Assembly (NCBI GenBank): GCA_016784545.1
Contig: JADHUM010000016.1
Span: 1 to 60,569, forward strand
DNA length: 60,569 nt
From: Candidatus Neomarinimicrobiota bacterium
GTDB lineage: Bacteria; Fidelibacterota; UBA8477; JABMPR01
Direction: 5' to 3'
Shown here: positions 9,001-19,178 of the stretch, piece by piece
Position numbering within the stretch: the first letter of the stretch is position 1
Layout of the letters: the number at the start of each line of letters is the position of its first letter
The notes under the pieces: generated by a model
Seen by the model: the letters and a program-made list of their open reading frames with translations, nothing else
Database searches by the model: none
What the model was told of the DNA's origin: nothing
Position numbers and translations under genes: made by a program

Positions 9001-10590
9001 GGACCGACTGCCATGTTAGCCCCATTCTGGGATGACCTGATTACGGTTCCTGGTGCAGTTTATTACAAGCACGATGAAGTGAATGATATTTTTATTATCG
9101 AATGGAGCAGGATGAGATCCCTGTTTTATTTTAACGAGATAAGCTTTCAACTTGTTATCTATGGAAGTACAGGAAATCCCACAGATACCGGTGAAAATGA
9201 TATCAAATTTCAATACCTGAATTTCGACAATATTGATATTTCATCCAATTTCTCAACTATTGGGATCGAATCCCCTGATTCTGAAACCGGGATACAGGCT
9301 TCTTACAATAACATAACTGAGCCCAGCCTTGGAGAATTCAGTGCTGGCACAGCAATTCTGTTCACTACGGATCGTGGTGAGCGTCTTGGCGATTCTCAAA
9401 TATCATTTAGCTCGACAAGCTTAAACTTTGAGCAGGTTCCCTGGAGTAATGCCAGAGATTCGATTATCATCTCAAATGTGGGAGAGTCACCTCTCATATA
9501 CGAAATTAGTGTGGTTTCGGATCTGCTTCTAGAGCCAGTTGTGAGCCAACCAATTGATCCCACAATCACCAAATATACTCCTGACGCTCCTGGAAGTGCA
9601 TCCGTACTCAGGGAAGGCAGTGATGTCTACGGCTACAGCTGGAAAGATAACAACGATGAAGATGGTCCTGAATATGGCTGGATCGATATTGAAAATGAGT
9701 CCAATCGGGTTCCCTATCAGTCTGAGGAGTTCGATGATTGCACAGTGCCAGTTGATTTAGGCTTTGAATTTCCCCTCTATGATGATGCCTATTCAGTGGG
9801 CTATATGGGCAGTAATGGAACCATCACCTTCGAAGGTTTTCATTCACCCTGGTATAATATACGTCTGCCATCCAGTTCCGCCCCTAATTCTCTATTAGCC
9901 CCCTGGTGGGATGATATGAACAATGATAATGGTCCGCAGGGAACCTTCTATTTCTGGAGTAACGGATTTGACCAGTGTATTATGACCTGGAGAGATTTCC
10001 CCAAGTTTAGTACAGATTCTTTCTACTCATTTCAAGTGATTCTAGATGCTTACGGAACAATTAAGTATCAATACGAAGATGTCGGTGAAATCGTTGCCAG
10101 CTCAACAATTGGCTTACAGAATTCAGATCGAACCTTTGGTTTAACGGTACGTCATAATTCCACAACACCTATTGAGTCAGGTGCTGCAGTTGAAATACTA
10201 CCACCCACACGCTGGTTTTCTGCTAGTGGTTGGACCAATGTTGTCAATCCTGGTGAAAGCACGTCTTTTATCATAGATATTCAACCTCGCAATAGTGCTG
10301 CAGGATCATATGAGACCTCACTCCTTGTGACGACCACCGCTCCAAATGCCCCTGAAACTGTGATTAATATTGCCCTGGATGTTGTCTTTGGAGAGACTCC
10401 TTTTGGTGATATAAACGGGGATTATCTGGTAAATATCCAGGATGTAACAGAATTATTTGACTTTATCCTCCTGGTTGAGGAAATGAGTGAGCCACAATTT
10501 AACCAGGCAGATATATCTGCCGATGAACGCGTTGACGTTATTGATTTGATACTATTAATTGAAACTATCAATGTTATAAATGAACCATAA
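6091..10590 (+). CDS. Large secreted C25 (gingipain-like) protein ending in a dockerin-like repeat
   Basis: 1499-residue exported protein: signal peptide (about 1-20), propeptide-like region, C25-type domain (about 215-560), Ig-like segments, and two copies of a SNG-W module (about 880-1090 and 1150-1370). The C-terminus (1438-1497) holds two EF-hand-like repeats, DINGDYLVNIQD and DISADERVDVID, as in type I dockerins. The cysteine expected in the C25 active site is present (C448, VVCGGGNF). The catalytic histidine position of gingipains (GHG) reads NYRGFG (410-415), a phenylalanine. There is no YPNPFN sorting domain, unlike the neighbouring secreted proteins. It may be an unusual or inactive peptidase fold. 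Confidence 0.82.
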   Translation: MRKSLYTILTLLLALNSLGAADLIRPSMNLTSTAGGVQVDLDFQHVSEAQWRSMLEQPESFHNYGYGVAGGPGDAALPMLTIFVPIAQDITPNISNVIRNDYSLAGLSLKATPAGHLDSDMQAVEIAVYDWERTSRSQVVDILAGETMQIKGQVYLPITVRPVTLNGSTHSPEVPSTIQFEIQGVELADAAQVTDDGGIRSVTLPEEQFASRGHYLIVTPPQFELYIQYFADWKLRMGYQVTIVGTATTGNSASAIKAYIQTAWDTWESRPDYLVIVGDEDQGIPGHYIQNPQGDNLVTDHPYALLEGDDSFPELMVGRLSVDTVSELIAFTSKIVAYESSPYMENTDWFQRALMISTTWGAASAQATKEWVADKLIEKGFNEVYTAYHPGVSSTSNIANPINAGVGFVNYRGFGMYNGWFGPDFVNHDIYNLIHSGARTPIITSVVCGGGNFAAGTEDPCFGEAWTRVGTVSVPNGAVAFFGPSELYTHTQFNNVIDIGIYSGIFDQGLTTLGDALWNGKFELWRNYHQNTYFPFDQTPEFYHHVYNLLGDPGMQLWTTVPQNLSVEHIDTLDTGENFTSISVSDALGEGVAGAYVALNNLENAWGGYTDASGQIDLPFVAEGSEEINLTVTGKNLLPYLATIPITYENNPLELVEWTLEGGGQPVAGNSSTILLSLDNPGLTLDNVELTFSSLSPGFIFDETILVDSISALSTFDLDPIIINIPALEHGTPLTMELEILIDEIAWTWQKFLTVQAPLLSVQAINVVTGALLMGESAEIELELLNTGGVSSQELTITPLASEFVTFTPGSLTCPSIDMDGSAMTSETMEILFDELLFPGEQITLRFECAQESQFDTLDYIIQLEGANRFGPSQADSYGYRMFDNFDLNYSKAPTYDWMEIDTQLGGDGSTVNIYDIWEEDDASSTLNLPFTVNYYGTAFDQITVCSNGWAAFGDQSVVNFHNRTIPSPIGPTAMLAPFWDDLITVPGAVYYKHDEVNDIFIIEWSRMRSLFYFNEISFQLVIYGSTGNPTDTGENDIKFQYLNFDNIDISSNFSTIGIESPDSETGIQASYNNITEPSLGEFSAGTAILFTTDRGERLGDSQISFSSTSLNFEQVPWSNARDSIIISNVGESPLIYEISVVSDLLLEPVVSQPIDPTITKYTPDAPGSASVLREGSDVYGYSWKDNNDEDGPEYGWIDIENESNRVPYQSEEFDDCTVPVDLGFEFPLYDDAYSVGYMGSNGTITFEGFHSPWYNIRLPSSSAPNSLLAPWWDDMNNDNGPQGTFYFWSNGFDQCIMTWRDFPKFSTDSFYSFQVILDAYGTIKYQYEDVGEIVASSTIGLQNSDRTFGLTVRHNSTTPIESGAAVEILPPTRWFSASGWTNVVNPGESTSFIIDIQPRNSAAGSYETSLLVTTTAPNAPETVINIALDVVFGETPFGDINGDYLVNIQDVTELFDFILLVEEMSEPQFNQADISADERVDVIDLILLIETINVINEP

Positions 10591-10642
10591 TTGATGTGGA
10601 GTTTTTGACTTCTATTAAACCTGAAGAGAAGGTATATATATA

Positions 10643-13642
10643 ATGAGATTTTTATTTTTACTTCTGACTGTGGGAAGTGTGTTTGCAACCGGAGAATTCC
10701 AGTGGATTGAGAATGGAGTTCCTGTTCGCCAGGGCGTCCATATTGAATGGCAGCGTACTGGTGACGTGGGAGCTTCAGGGGAAATGATTTTTGGCTGGTC
10801 CGATACACGCACAGGGGATCGTGATGTCTATGTCCAGAAAATAGATACCACTGGGACCATGCTCTGGGGTGATACTGGTATCCGTGCCACCATAGCAGAT
10901 GGTCGTCAGGAAGATCCAGTGCTGGTTTCAGATGGATCAGGTGGTGCATTTTTAGCGTGGATTGATTATCGCGATGATGAATATGGCGATGTCTATGCCC
11001 AACATCTAGACGCAGATGGAAATTTATCCTGGGATCCAGCCGGAGTTCCAATCGCAGTGAATGCTGGATCACAGCAATCTGCCAATATGGCCAGAGGTGC
11101 AACTGGCGTGGCTTACGTCATCTGGGATGATGGCTCTCTTTCTGAATCAGGCGATATTTTTGGAACCGTCTTAACCGCCTCAGGCCCACTTGCTTCAGGT
11201 GGTACCAACGGTCTGCCTGTGGTGAATGCCTCCGGGACCCAGTCAAATCATAGTATTGAAACCAGTGGCAGTGAAGTTGTCGTGGTCTGGCGTGATACCC
11301 GAGATACCAACGACCCAGATATTTATGGACAAAGACTAGATGTGAATTTTACAGGTCTCTGGGGCGAAAATGGCATCCTGGTTTGCGGGAATGTCTCTGA
11401 TCAGGTATATCCCAAGGTTGCACCCGCTGACGGAGACAGGGTTGCTGTCTCATGGTTGGACAACCGTAATAATATTAAAACCGATATCTTTTCACAACTT
11501 CTGGATCTCAACGGAGCTCCAGTTTGGGCAATAGATGGCATCGCGCTTACCAACTTGCCATCAGAACAAAGCTTTAGTCGTGTCAAATCCAATGGAACTG
11601 ATCGCATTTACTATGTCTGGCAGGATTTTCGAAATAATCCTCAAGACCCAGATATCTTTATGCAGAGCCTGGATTTCTCTGGTTCACCAGTCTGGGCCGA
11701 TGGCGGAATACCTGTGGTGGAAGCCACACTCAAACAACTCCAACCTCGCTTCACTCTGGGTGATGCAGGAGGTGTATATGTAACCTGGCTGGATGAACGC
11801 AATGGTGGATATCCACAGTCAGATATTTTTCTTCAGTACGTCAACGCCGATGGCAGTATGGGATATGAAGTGGATGGTATTGCTTTAACCTCAGGTAAAA
11901 AATATCAGAATGGTGGTCTTGTCCGTACCGATGGAAATGAAGGGGCTCTCGTAGTATGGTCAAATGCATCGACAGGTAGTATTGGAATCACAGCCCAACA
12001 TGTCCGGTTGGATGGTAGTCAAGCCTGGGATGTTGATGGTTCTGAATTCTTTTTTGGTATCGATGGAGATGCCAGCAAATTTCAGGCACTCACCTGGGGT
12101 GACAATGATGCCTTGATCTTCTGGCAGGACAATCGCTGGGCTGGCACAGGTTCAGTCGCCATGGCTCAAGTTATGGATCAAAATGCCTCGATCCAGCATA
12201 CCATGGATGGACTGCCACTTTCCGGCAATGATCAACAATTAAATCCAATCATTGCCCCAGATAATGAAGGCGGAGCTTATGTTGCCTATTCGAATATTTC
12301 CACAGGAACAGAAATCCTGTTTGTCCAGCATGTAGGAGATGATCTGGTCCCAACCTGGCCTTCAGATGGACTCCAGGTGAACCCCAACGCTATCCTGGGT
12401 CAATTCAAGCCCAAAATGGTTACCAGTGCTGATGGTTTTCTTTACTATTTCTGGACAGAAGACATATTTTTTGTTGGATTACGTCTATTTGCACAAAAAT
12501 ATGATATCACTGGGGCTACGCAATGGGCCGAGGGAGGCCTTGAGATTGGACCTCCAGATATAAGTGGTGATACCTACGTCACCAGCGCAATAGCTATGGC
12601 TGATTCTACGGTCATCTACATCTGGGAATCTGAAACGGTTGAAGGGACCAAAACTTACATCTCCAAGTTATTACAAGATGGTAGTACGCTTTGGACTGAA
12701 TCAGTGACAGAAGCAACAGGATCTCAACGAAGTTCAATTGCCGCATACGATCCTGAAACAGATATGATTACTGTGGGTTGGGAAGATCACCGGAACATTA
12801 TTGAAAGTAGCGTAGATCTTTACGCGGTGAGTATTGATAGTGATGGAAACCTTGGTACCGAACAACTGATCAGTAACCAGTTTGGTGACCAAACTAATCT
12901 GGCCTTGAGTTTTGCCGATGATAATAGCTCAATACTATATGCCGCCTGGCAGGATTATGATGGTTTTCAACATGATATCTATGTAAAAAACCTCACAACT
13001 GATACGGCAGCAGAACAAATAACCACTCTGACAACCGAAAATAAAGCTCCTGCATTACGGACCATAAATGGTTCACGTTACCTGGTGGCCTGGGAGGATA
13101 TTCGAGGTGGTATTCATTCAGATTTATACTTCTATGATTCCCATCCAGATAGTCGTGGTCATGCTGCTGAAGGAGTTCCAGTTTCCACATCAGTCCTGAA
13201 TCAAATGCAGCCTCAGATTTTACCTTTTGCAAGCAGCAATCCTGATTCTTTGACCTACATCATCGTCTGGCAGGATATGCGCTCCTCAGGTAAAACGGAG
13301 TTAACCAACATTTATGCCCAGGCCTATAGTGGTCAAATGCCTGTCTCTGTGGATGAAGTCGTTGTGGCTCAGGAGTTTAAGGTCGGTTCCGCCTATCCAA
13401 ATCCCTTCAATGGTGCAGTGAGCATACCTATTGAGAATATGATAGGCACCAGCCTGGATCTGTATATCTACGATCTGAAAGGACGGGAAATTCTCCATGA
13501 AACTCTGAGTAACCAGGCCGTCCATACCTATACCTGGAATGGGCAGAATCGATTTGGGTTGGACCTGAGTAGTGGCGTATATATGGTTTCCGTTGTTTCG
13601 GGAACTCAATTGCACACCCAAAAAGTAATGTTTGTTAAATAA
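10643..13642 (+). CDS. T9SS-sorted surface protein with W-D-R repeats
   Basis: 999-residue secreted protein with a signal peptide (about 1-16) and a long array of repeats of the form VxWxDxR...DIYxQxLDxxGxxxWxxxGxxI. Examples are FGWSDTRTGDRDVYVQKID, VVWRDTRDTNDPDIYGQRLD and VSWLDNRNNIKTDIFSQLLD. The repeats suggest beta-propeller blades. The last ~88 residues form a T9SS type A sorting domain (YPNPFNGA from Y918, ending VMFVK). Clear ATG after an AT-rich leader at 10615-10640. Function unknown; a binding or structural surface protein is likely. It sits 52 bases after the C25 gene in the same direction. Confidence 0.85.
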   Translation: MRFLFLLLTVGSVFATGEFQWIENGVPVRQGVHIEWQRTGDVGASGEMIFGWSDTRTGDRDVYVQKIDTTGTMLWGDTGIRATIADGRQEDPVLVSDGSGGAFLAWIDYRDDEYGDVYAQHLDADGNLSWDPAGVPIAVNAGSQQSANMARGATGVAYVIWDDGSLSESGDIFGTVLTASGPLASGGTNGLPVVNASGTQSNHSIETSGSEVVVVWRDTRDTNDPDIYGQRLDVNFTGLWGENGILVCGNVSDQVYPKVAPADGDRVAVSWLDNRNNIKTDIFSQLLDLNGAPVWAIDGIALTNLPSEQSFSRVKSNGTDRIYYVWQDFRNNPQDPDIFMQSLDFSGSPVWADGGIPVVEATLKQLQPRFTLGDAGGVYVTWLDERNGGYPQSDIFLQYVNADGSMGYEVDGIALTSGKKYQNGGLVRTDGNEGALVVWSNASTGSIGITAQHVRLDGSQAWDVDGSEFFFGIDGDASKFQALTWGDNDALIFWQDNRWAGTGSVAMAQVMDQNASIQHTMDGLPLSGNDQQLNPIIAPDNEGGAYVAYSNISTGTEILFVQHVGDDLVPTWPSDGLQVNPNAILGQFKPKMVTSADGFLYYFWTEDIFFVGLRLFAQKYDITGATQWAEGGLEIGPPDISGDTYVTSAIAMADSTVIYIWESETVEGTKTYISKLLQDGSTLWTESVTEATGSQRSSIAAYDPETDMITVGWEDHRNIIESSVDLYAVSIDSDGNLGTEQLISNQFGDQTNLALSFADDNSSILYAAWQDYDGFQHDIYVKNLTTDTAAEQITTLTTENKAPALRTINGSRYLVAWEDIRGGIHSDLYFYDSHPDSRGHAAEGVPVSTSVLNQMQPQILPFASSNPDSLTYIIVWQDMRSSGKTELTNIYAQAYSGQMPVSVDEVVVAQEFKVGSAYPNPFNGAVSIPIENMIGTSLDLYIYDLKGREILHETLSNQAVHTYTWNGQNRFGLDLSSGVYMVSVVSGTQLHTQKVMFVK

Positions 13643-13668
13643 TCACAGAGCTCCTGGAAATCATATTC

Positions 13669-16023
13669 ATGCCACACGTCATCCGCAACCTACTGAGTAT
13701 CGCACTTCTCCTCTATGCTACGTGTGTAAGCTCGCAATCATTCCTGAGAGAATCAGTTATTGATACGAGATACCACACCTATGAAGAAATCGTAGCCTAT
13801 ATGGACTCGATTCAGCAAATCCCTGCCTACAATGCCATCCTTGATGTGCGTGAAATCGGTCGATCCAACAACGAGGATCTACCCATTTATGCCATCAAAT
13901 TATCTGATAATCCCACAATGGATGAGGATGAGCCGGCATTGTTGTTTCTGGGGCAATGTCATGCTGAAGAAATTCTCGGTGTAGAAATCACCATCGGTCT
14001 GGTTGATAGCCTCCTCCACGGTTTTGATGCCATGAATTCTCATGTGGCATCGATCCTTCAGAATCTGGAGGTGTGGGTGGTCCCCAGCTACAATCCCGAG
14101 GGTTTGAGAGTGGTCCATGACGGTCTTGATGTCACCTATCGTAAGAATAAAACCGACAACAATGGCAATGGTATATTTGACTATGTTGAAGGGATTGGTT
14201 TCGATATCGATGGCGTGGACTTTAATCGAAATTATGATTTCAACTGGATTTTTGGCGATGCTTATGAAGTCGATGACTATGACTATTATCGGGGAGCCTC
14301 AGCTTTTTCAGAGTCTGAAACCAGAGCCATAGCAGACCTGGCTCGACAGGAGAAATTTCTACTTTCTGTTGCCTATCATTCTGCTCGTTCTGGTACACCT
14401 GAGATTATCTACTACTCCTGGCAGTGGGAAGAGACCAAATTTCCACCAGATATCGACATTATGAGTAGTCTGGCTACCACCCTGTCAGAACGGGTGATCA
14501 ATGAATCCAGAGATGGAAATTATTCTGTCACCCCCGGTAAAACCCAGCGGGGGAATGCCCATGATTGGTTTTATACCCAGACTGGTGCGATTCAATTCTT
14601 AATTGAAGTGGGAACCAATAATCTTCAACCCAATGCCGACATTATTGATGACACGATAGATCGTAACCTGGAAGGTCTCTTTTTTCTTATGGACAGGGCT
14701 TTTGGTAGATCACCTGAGAGCAAAGCCCTCATTACGGGAATTGTTAGCGATGCCTCCGATGGCTTCGCCCTGGAAGGTGCTCAGATCCAGCTCGCCAAGC
14801 TGAATGTGGACGGTAGCCTGACGCCTCTGGAAGGGCTTATGATGCAGCCTAGAGTCACTGATGGCTTTGGTCGCTATCGTCGTCTTCTTGGACAGGGGAC
14901 GTATCGTGTTATTGCCTCTGCACCTGGTTTCGAGGCAGATACAGTTGCAGCAATTCTTACCAGTGAAAGTTATGCCAGCATTCTGGACTTTAGCCTGAAT
15001 CCAGCTCCTCTGCACACAATTCACATGGATCTTGTTCAGGAAGGGACATATCAAGTCATCGTCTGGGATCAATTCATGAGGGATACTCTCGAGGTGAATG
15101 TGGGCTTAAATACCATTAACTGGCAGGGCAATGAGATAAATATTCAAGTTACATCTCCAGGTTATTTCCCTGAAATTCATGCATATGATTTGCGACCCTT
15201 TACCACAGATCAGGATTTATCACTTTCCGTGGATCTCCCAGCCCAACCTACCACCATTTATAGTACTGGCTTTGATGACCTTAGTGGTTGGCAGGTGAAT
15301 GCCGGAGAATGGTTCAGCGAGGACAGCAAGCTAAAGTCCCAACCAAATCTTTTTTATGATGTGGGTCTGGAATCCGAGATGGTAATGGATTTGGATATGT
15401 CCAGTGTGGTGGATGCCAAACGTTTGGGAATCCATATTACCCATGCCTACGAAGTTGAGTGGCATGTTGATACGCTCTCTGTTGAGATATGGAGTAGTGA
15501 TGAATCAGAAAGACTTATACAAAAACAATGGTCTGATCAAAATTTTACCAATCACTCCCAAACTTTCTTTGTGGATGGAGATCTGCCTGCTTCAGGTCGG
15601 CTGAAATTGAAAATGAAAACAGACTCCACAGTAGCATTCCGCGGTTGGGAAATTGATTCCCTGAGTGTTTTCATGACAGATATGGAATTAGTGGGCATTG
15701 ACCCACATATCAGCGAGCGCCAGACCCAATCCTCAACCAGGCAATTCAAGTTATCACTATCTGCTTCACCGAATCCTTTCCAGGTTGAAACACGTCTCGA
15801 GTTTGAGATCCCCCAGGCCGATATCGTGTCCATCAGCGTCTTCGATATCCGAGGTCGTGAAGTATTTGCCGAAAAGCTATCCAGCTCAGCCGGGATGAAT
15901 TCCTGGATCTGGAAGGGACAGGATATGCTGGGTCATCAAGTGAGCACAGGAATTTACTTTATCCGTATCCATGATTCGCAGCAATCAGTCACACGTAAAC
16001 TCATGTTAATGAATAAACTATAG
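13669..16023 (+). CDS. Secreted M14 zinc carboxypeptidase with T9SS sorting domain
   Basis: 784-residue exported metallocarboxypeptidase. The zinc motif HAEE (H98, E101) lies in LGQCHAEEILGVE. The substrate-binding Asn-Arg is in DFNRNYDFNW, the third zinc ligand in VAYHSARSG, and the catalytic Glu in QFLIEVGTN, so the active site looks complete. After the catalytic domain (about 30-345) come a carboxypeptidase-regulatory-like domain (ALITGIVSDASDG), a second beta domain and a C-terminal sorting domain (SPNPF... ending RKLMLMNKL). It would trim peptides released by surface endopeptidases. It is flanked by C25-like proteins, so this is a proteolysis-related cluster. Confidence 0.9.
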   Translation: MPHVIRNLLSIALLLYATCVSSQSFLRESVIDTRYHTYEEIVAYMDSIQQIPAYNAILDVREIGRSNNEDLPIYAIKLSDNPTMDEDEPALLFLGQCHAEEILGVEITIGLVDSLLHGFDAMNSHVASILQNLEVWVVPSYNPEGLRVVHDGLDVTYRKNKTDNNGNGIFDYVEGIGFDIDGVDFNRNYDFNWIFGDAYEVDDYDYYRGASAFSESETRAIADLARQEKFLLSVAYHSARSGTPEIIYYSWQWEETKFPPDIDIMSSLATTLSERVINESRDGNYSVTPGKTQRGNAHDWFYTQTGAIQFLIEVGTNNLQPNADIIDDTIDRNLEGLFFLMDRAFGRSPESKALITGIVSDASDGFALEGAQIQLAKLNVDGSLTPLEGLMMQPRVTDGFGRYRRLLGQGTYRVIASAPGFEADTVAAILTSESYASILDFSLNPAPLHTIHMDLVQEGTYQVIVWDQFMRDTLEVNVGLNTINWQGNEINIQVTSPGYFPEIHAYDLRPFTTDQDLSLSVDLPAQPTTIYSTGFDDLSGWQVNAGEWFSEDSKLKSQPNLFYDVGLESEMVMDLDMSSVVDAKRLGIHITHAYEVEWHVDTLSVEIWSSDESERLIQKQWSDQNFTNHSQTFFVDGDLPASGRLKLKMKTDSTVAFRGWEIDSLSVFMTDMELVGIDPHISERQTQSSTRQFKLSLSASPNPFQVETRLEFEIPQADIVSISVFDIRGREVFAEKLSSSAGMNSWIWKGQDMLGHQVSTGIYFIRIHDSQQSVTRKLMLMNKL

Positions 16024-16052
16024 ATGATCTTTAAGAAATAGAGAGCCAATAT

Positions 16053-19000
16053 ATGTACAGAATTTTACAGAAAACTTTTATTAGCCTCCTGCTTGGAACC
16101 TTCGCATTTTCAGCATCGGGACCCCTGGCTTTCAAAAATCTCATGGAAAACTATCCCTCTGTTCAGGGACGCTATAATTGGGATTCATACCAGCGCGGTG
16201 ATTTTCTTATTATTGCTGCGGATGCAGCATTATTGAATCCTTATTTGGAGCCTTTCAGAGTACTGAAGGAGCAACAGGGATTTCGCGTCACCATGGCTCC
16301 ACTTTCAGAAACAGGTAACACCACCACAGAAATTCGGGAATTTATCGCTGACTTCTACGCTGAAAATTCTCTGGAATACGTGCTCCTTATTGGGGACGTC
16401 GATGACGCCTATGCCTTACCTGCCTTCAGTTATGGACCGGAAAATGATGTTTCTGATTTACCCTATGTCTTAATAGATGGAGGTCCTGATGATTATTTCC
16501 CTGAGGCGTTTATTGGACGCTGGCCAGTGGATACCGCCCAGGAATTAGCCAAAGTTATCGCCAGAACCATCACTTATTCACAGACACCTGACATTGAATC
16601 TGGCTATCTGGAACGAGCTCTGGTTACAGCAGGAAATTATGCAGATACAGGAACTATACTTACACCAGTATGGACCTCCCTTTGGCTCCATGATGAATTG
16701 TTGGATTTCGGATATTCCAATGTAGATACTGTTTTTTATCCTCCAACCACAGGACCCGAACAGATTCTCAATACCTGGAATGATGGTGTTGGGATTGTGA
16801 ATTATCGCGGTTGGGGAGATGCTCATGGCTGGCATTTTCCTCATTTTCATGTCATTGATTTTGATGATGGTGCTTTGAACAATGGGAACAAGTTACCTAT
16901 CGTATTCAGCTTTGTTTGTGGTACCGGTAAATTTGACAGTAGTATTGACCCCTCCTTTTGTGAGGCTCTGCTTACCCAGGGTAGTGTATCCGTCCCGGCA
17001 GGCGCCGTGGCAGTCGTAGCACCCTCTGACTTGCACACGCGCACAAAATTTAATAATGCCCTAAATTCCAAATTATGGGATGCACTTATGGAAGGGCATG
17101 TAGATGAATTGGGTCCCGCCCTGGTTGCCTCAAAATTTGGTTTTCTTGACGAGTTCGTCAATGAATTAGGTCCAGGAGAAATGGCTGAATTTTATTACCA
17201 CACTTATAATATCTTGGGAGATCCAAGTTTACCTGTGTGGTTGCTCAACCCAGAACCCATTACCCTCGATGCTGCCGATTTTGGAGAAGTAACCTGGGAT
17301 GATGGACTCATCACCTTAAACCGATCTGATCTGCAAGAGGGTGTCTTCGCTTTAAGACAGAATAATGAACTCGTTGGTTCAGGAAGGTGGACAGATGGGC
17401 AGATTAAAATATATCGTTTCGATGGGAGTTCATTTTATGATGCTGATCATCCCTCAGAGCCCCTTGAAATCACACTGAATAGCCCTGGACATACTCCTGT
17501 CACTGTTGAGGTAATACCTGTTGCAGGAAACGGCGTCGCCTTTGCCGGAATGCTGGAAAACGTTCATGTCGGTATGACACAATGGACACCACAATTCCAT
17601 AATTATGGGACAGCGTCAGTCTCTGTTTCTCTTAACCTTAGCTCTCCAGATGGAGAATATTCAGCCATACTGGGAGATTATTCTATACCCTCAGGTGGGA
17701 CAATAAGTACTGCAGCTACCACAGCACCTTTGATTCAGCTCGTTAATCGAGAAATAGTCATTGATGTGGAAATTGCAGGCATTACTTCACCCCTAGCTAT
17801 CCCAGTGAGTGTTGTTGCCCCTGACCTGTCAATCAGTTTCGATGGTCATATAAGACCACTTCCTGGTGCCGCATTTATCTTGAGTTTAAGCGGTCGCTTT
17901 CAGGGTTTGGAGGCTGCTGGATCAACCCTGCATATCACCATGACCAGTGCAGCAGAATTCGCTACGCTCGATGATGTTACTGGTACAGCAACGGTGGATA
18001 GTGAGGGTGGTTTGGCCTTCTCTGATAACAGTTTCACAGGCTCCTTAGACGAGGTAGCCCATGGAAGTCGTTTACCGCTGAGCTTCGATTTTCGTCTGGA
18101 TGGACAGACCGATCCATTCTATCACAGACAATTTATGGTGATTATTGGTTCCGAAAACAGCAGCGATCCCACACCGCCCAACCAAAATGATGGCTATTGG
18201 GCCTATGATAATACTGACAGCGAATATGATGAACTTCCAACTTATAGTTGGACAGATCTTTCAAGTGAAAGTGGTGCTCAGCATTACTCTCTTGATGATG
18301 ATGATCATGAAATTGTGACGCTTCCATTTTCTTTCAGGTATTATGACACCGACTATGATGTGCTCACTATTAACTCCAATGGATGGGCATCCCTGGGAGA
18401 GGATTACATCAATTATTTCCGTAACTGGTCCATACCCATGCCCCTGGGTCCTGATGCCATGATGGCACCATTCTGGGATGATCTGGACAATGATACACTG
18501 GTAAACGGTCAGGAAGTCGGCCGACCCATCGATCTGTATACCTTCCACGATCAAGCCAATCAGCAGTTTATTATTGAATGGCATGAGGTCTGGAATGGAT
18601 TTGGTGATCGGAGTTTCCTGGAAACATTCCAACTCATTTTGCATGATCCCGCCGGCACTCTGGTGGCAGATGATGGAAATGGTGTGATCGAGTTTCAGTA
18701 CTATGAGGTGAACGATGTGGATCAAATCAACAATTTTAGCACAGTTGGTATAGAATCCCCGGATCAGAACGATGGCCTCATGTATGTATATGCCAGAAAC
18801 TATGCTCCTGGAGCATCGGTGCTAGAGGCAGGTCGCATTATTCGTTTCACCACGAACCCACCTGATTTGTTCTGGGCTTCAGTTGAGAGTGAAGGTCAAA
18901 AACCAACACGATTTGAAGTAGGGCCAGCTTATCCCAATCCATTTAACGGATCGACAACAATTCCTTTCACATTGCTTCAGGCTGGTGACGTAAATCTGGA

Positions 19001-19169
19001 AGTTTATGATTTGTTAGGTCGAAAAGTGCTTAGCCGGGAGATGTCCTTATTGAATGCGGGCTCTCATCGATATGCCCTTAGGACTGAATCGTTGTCATCA
19101 GGGGTTTATCTCGTGAGAATTGAAAGCGCAGGTTCCCAGCATATACAAAAGGTCACTATGCTGAAATAG
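16053..19169 (+). CDS. C25-like secreted protein with T9SS sorting domain
   Basis: 1038 residues: signal peptide (about 1-22), C25-type domain (about 45-410) without the long propeptide seen in its neighbours, Ig-like region, one SNGW module (about 710-950) and a sorting domain (YPNPFNGS from Y960, ending VTMLK). The presumed active-site cysteine is C289 (FVCGTGKF). The usual His of the gingipain dyad is replaced: NYRGWGD (250-256) where GHG is expected. Other histidines follow closely (AHGWHFPHFH), so a rearranged active site cannot be excluded. A hairpin-rich gap and a terminator follow, so the transcript probably ends here. Confidence 0.83.
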   Translation: MYRILQKTFISLLLGTFAFSASGPLAFKNLMENYPSVQGRYNWDSYQRGDFLIIAADAALLNPYLEPFRVLKEQQGFRVTMAPLSETGNTTTEIREFIADFYAENSLEYVLLIGDVDDAYALPAFSYGPENDVSDLPYVLIDGGPDDYFPEAFIGRWPVDTAQELAKVIARTITYSQTPDIESGYLERALVTAGNYADTGTILTPVWTSLWLHDELLDFGYSNVDTVFYPPTTGPEQILNTWNDGVGIVNYRGWGDAHGWHFPHFHVIDFDDGALNNGNKLPIVFSFVCGTGKFDSSIDPSFCEALLTQGSVSVPAGAVAVVAPSDLHTRTKFNNALNSKLWDALMEGHVDELGPALVASKFGFLDEFVNELGPGEMAEFYYHTYNILGDPSLPVWLLNPEPITLDAADFGEVTWDDGLITLNRSDLQEGVFALRQNNELVGSGRWTDGQIKIYRFDGSSFYDADHPSEPLEITLNSPGHTPVTVEVIPVAGNGVAFAGMLENVHVGMTQWTPQFHNYGTASVSVSLNLSSPDGEYSAILGDYSIPSGGTISTAATTAPLIQLVNREIVIDVEIAGITSPLAIPVSVVAPDLSISFDGHIRPLPGAAFILSLSGRFQGLEAAGSTLHITMTSAAEFATLDDVTGTATVDSEGGLAFSDNSFTGSLDEVAHGSRLPLSFDFRLDGQTDPFYHRQFMVIIGSENSSDPTPPNQNDGYWAYDNTDSEYDELPTYSWTDLSSESGAQHYSLDDDDHEIVTLPFSFRYYDTDYDVLTINSNGWASLGEDYINYFRNWSIPMPLGPDAMMAPFWDDLDNDTLVNGQEVGRPIDLYTFHDQANQQFIIEWHEVWNGFGDRSFLETFQLILHDPAGTLVADDGNGVIEFQYYEVNDVDQINNFSTVGIESPDQNDGLMYVYARNYAPGASVLEAGRIIRFTTNPPDLFWASVESEGQKPTRFEVGPAYPNPFNGSTTIPFTLLQAGDVNLEVYDLLGRKVLSREMSLLNAGSHRYALRTESLSSGVYLVRIESAGSQHIQKVTMLK

Positions 19170-19178
19170 ATTTCACCC

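Noticed and set aside
10422-11102. 226-residue minus-strand frame across the gap between two secreted-protein genes
   Set aside because: It overlaps two strong plus-strand genes, has no recognisable domain and low-complexity composition; it is a shadow frame.
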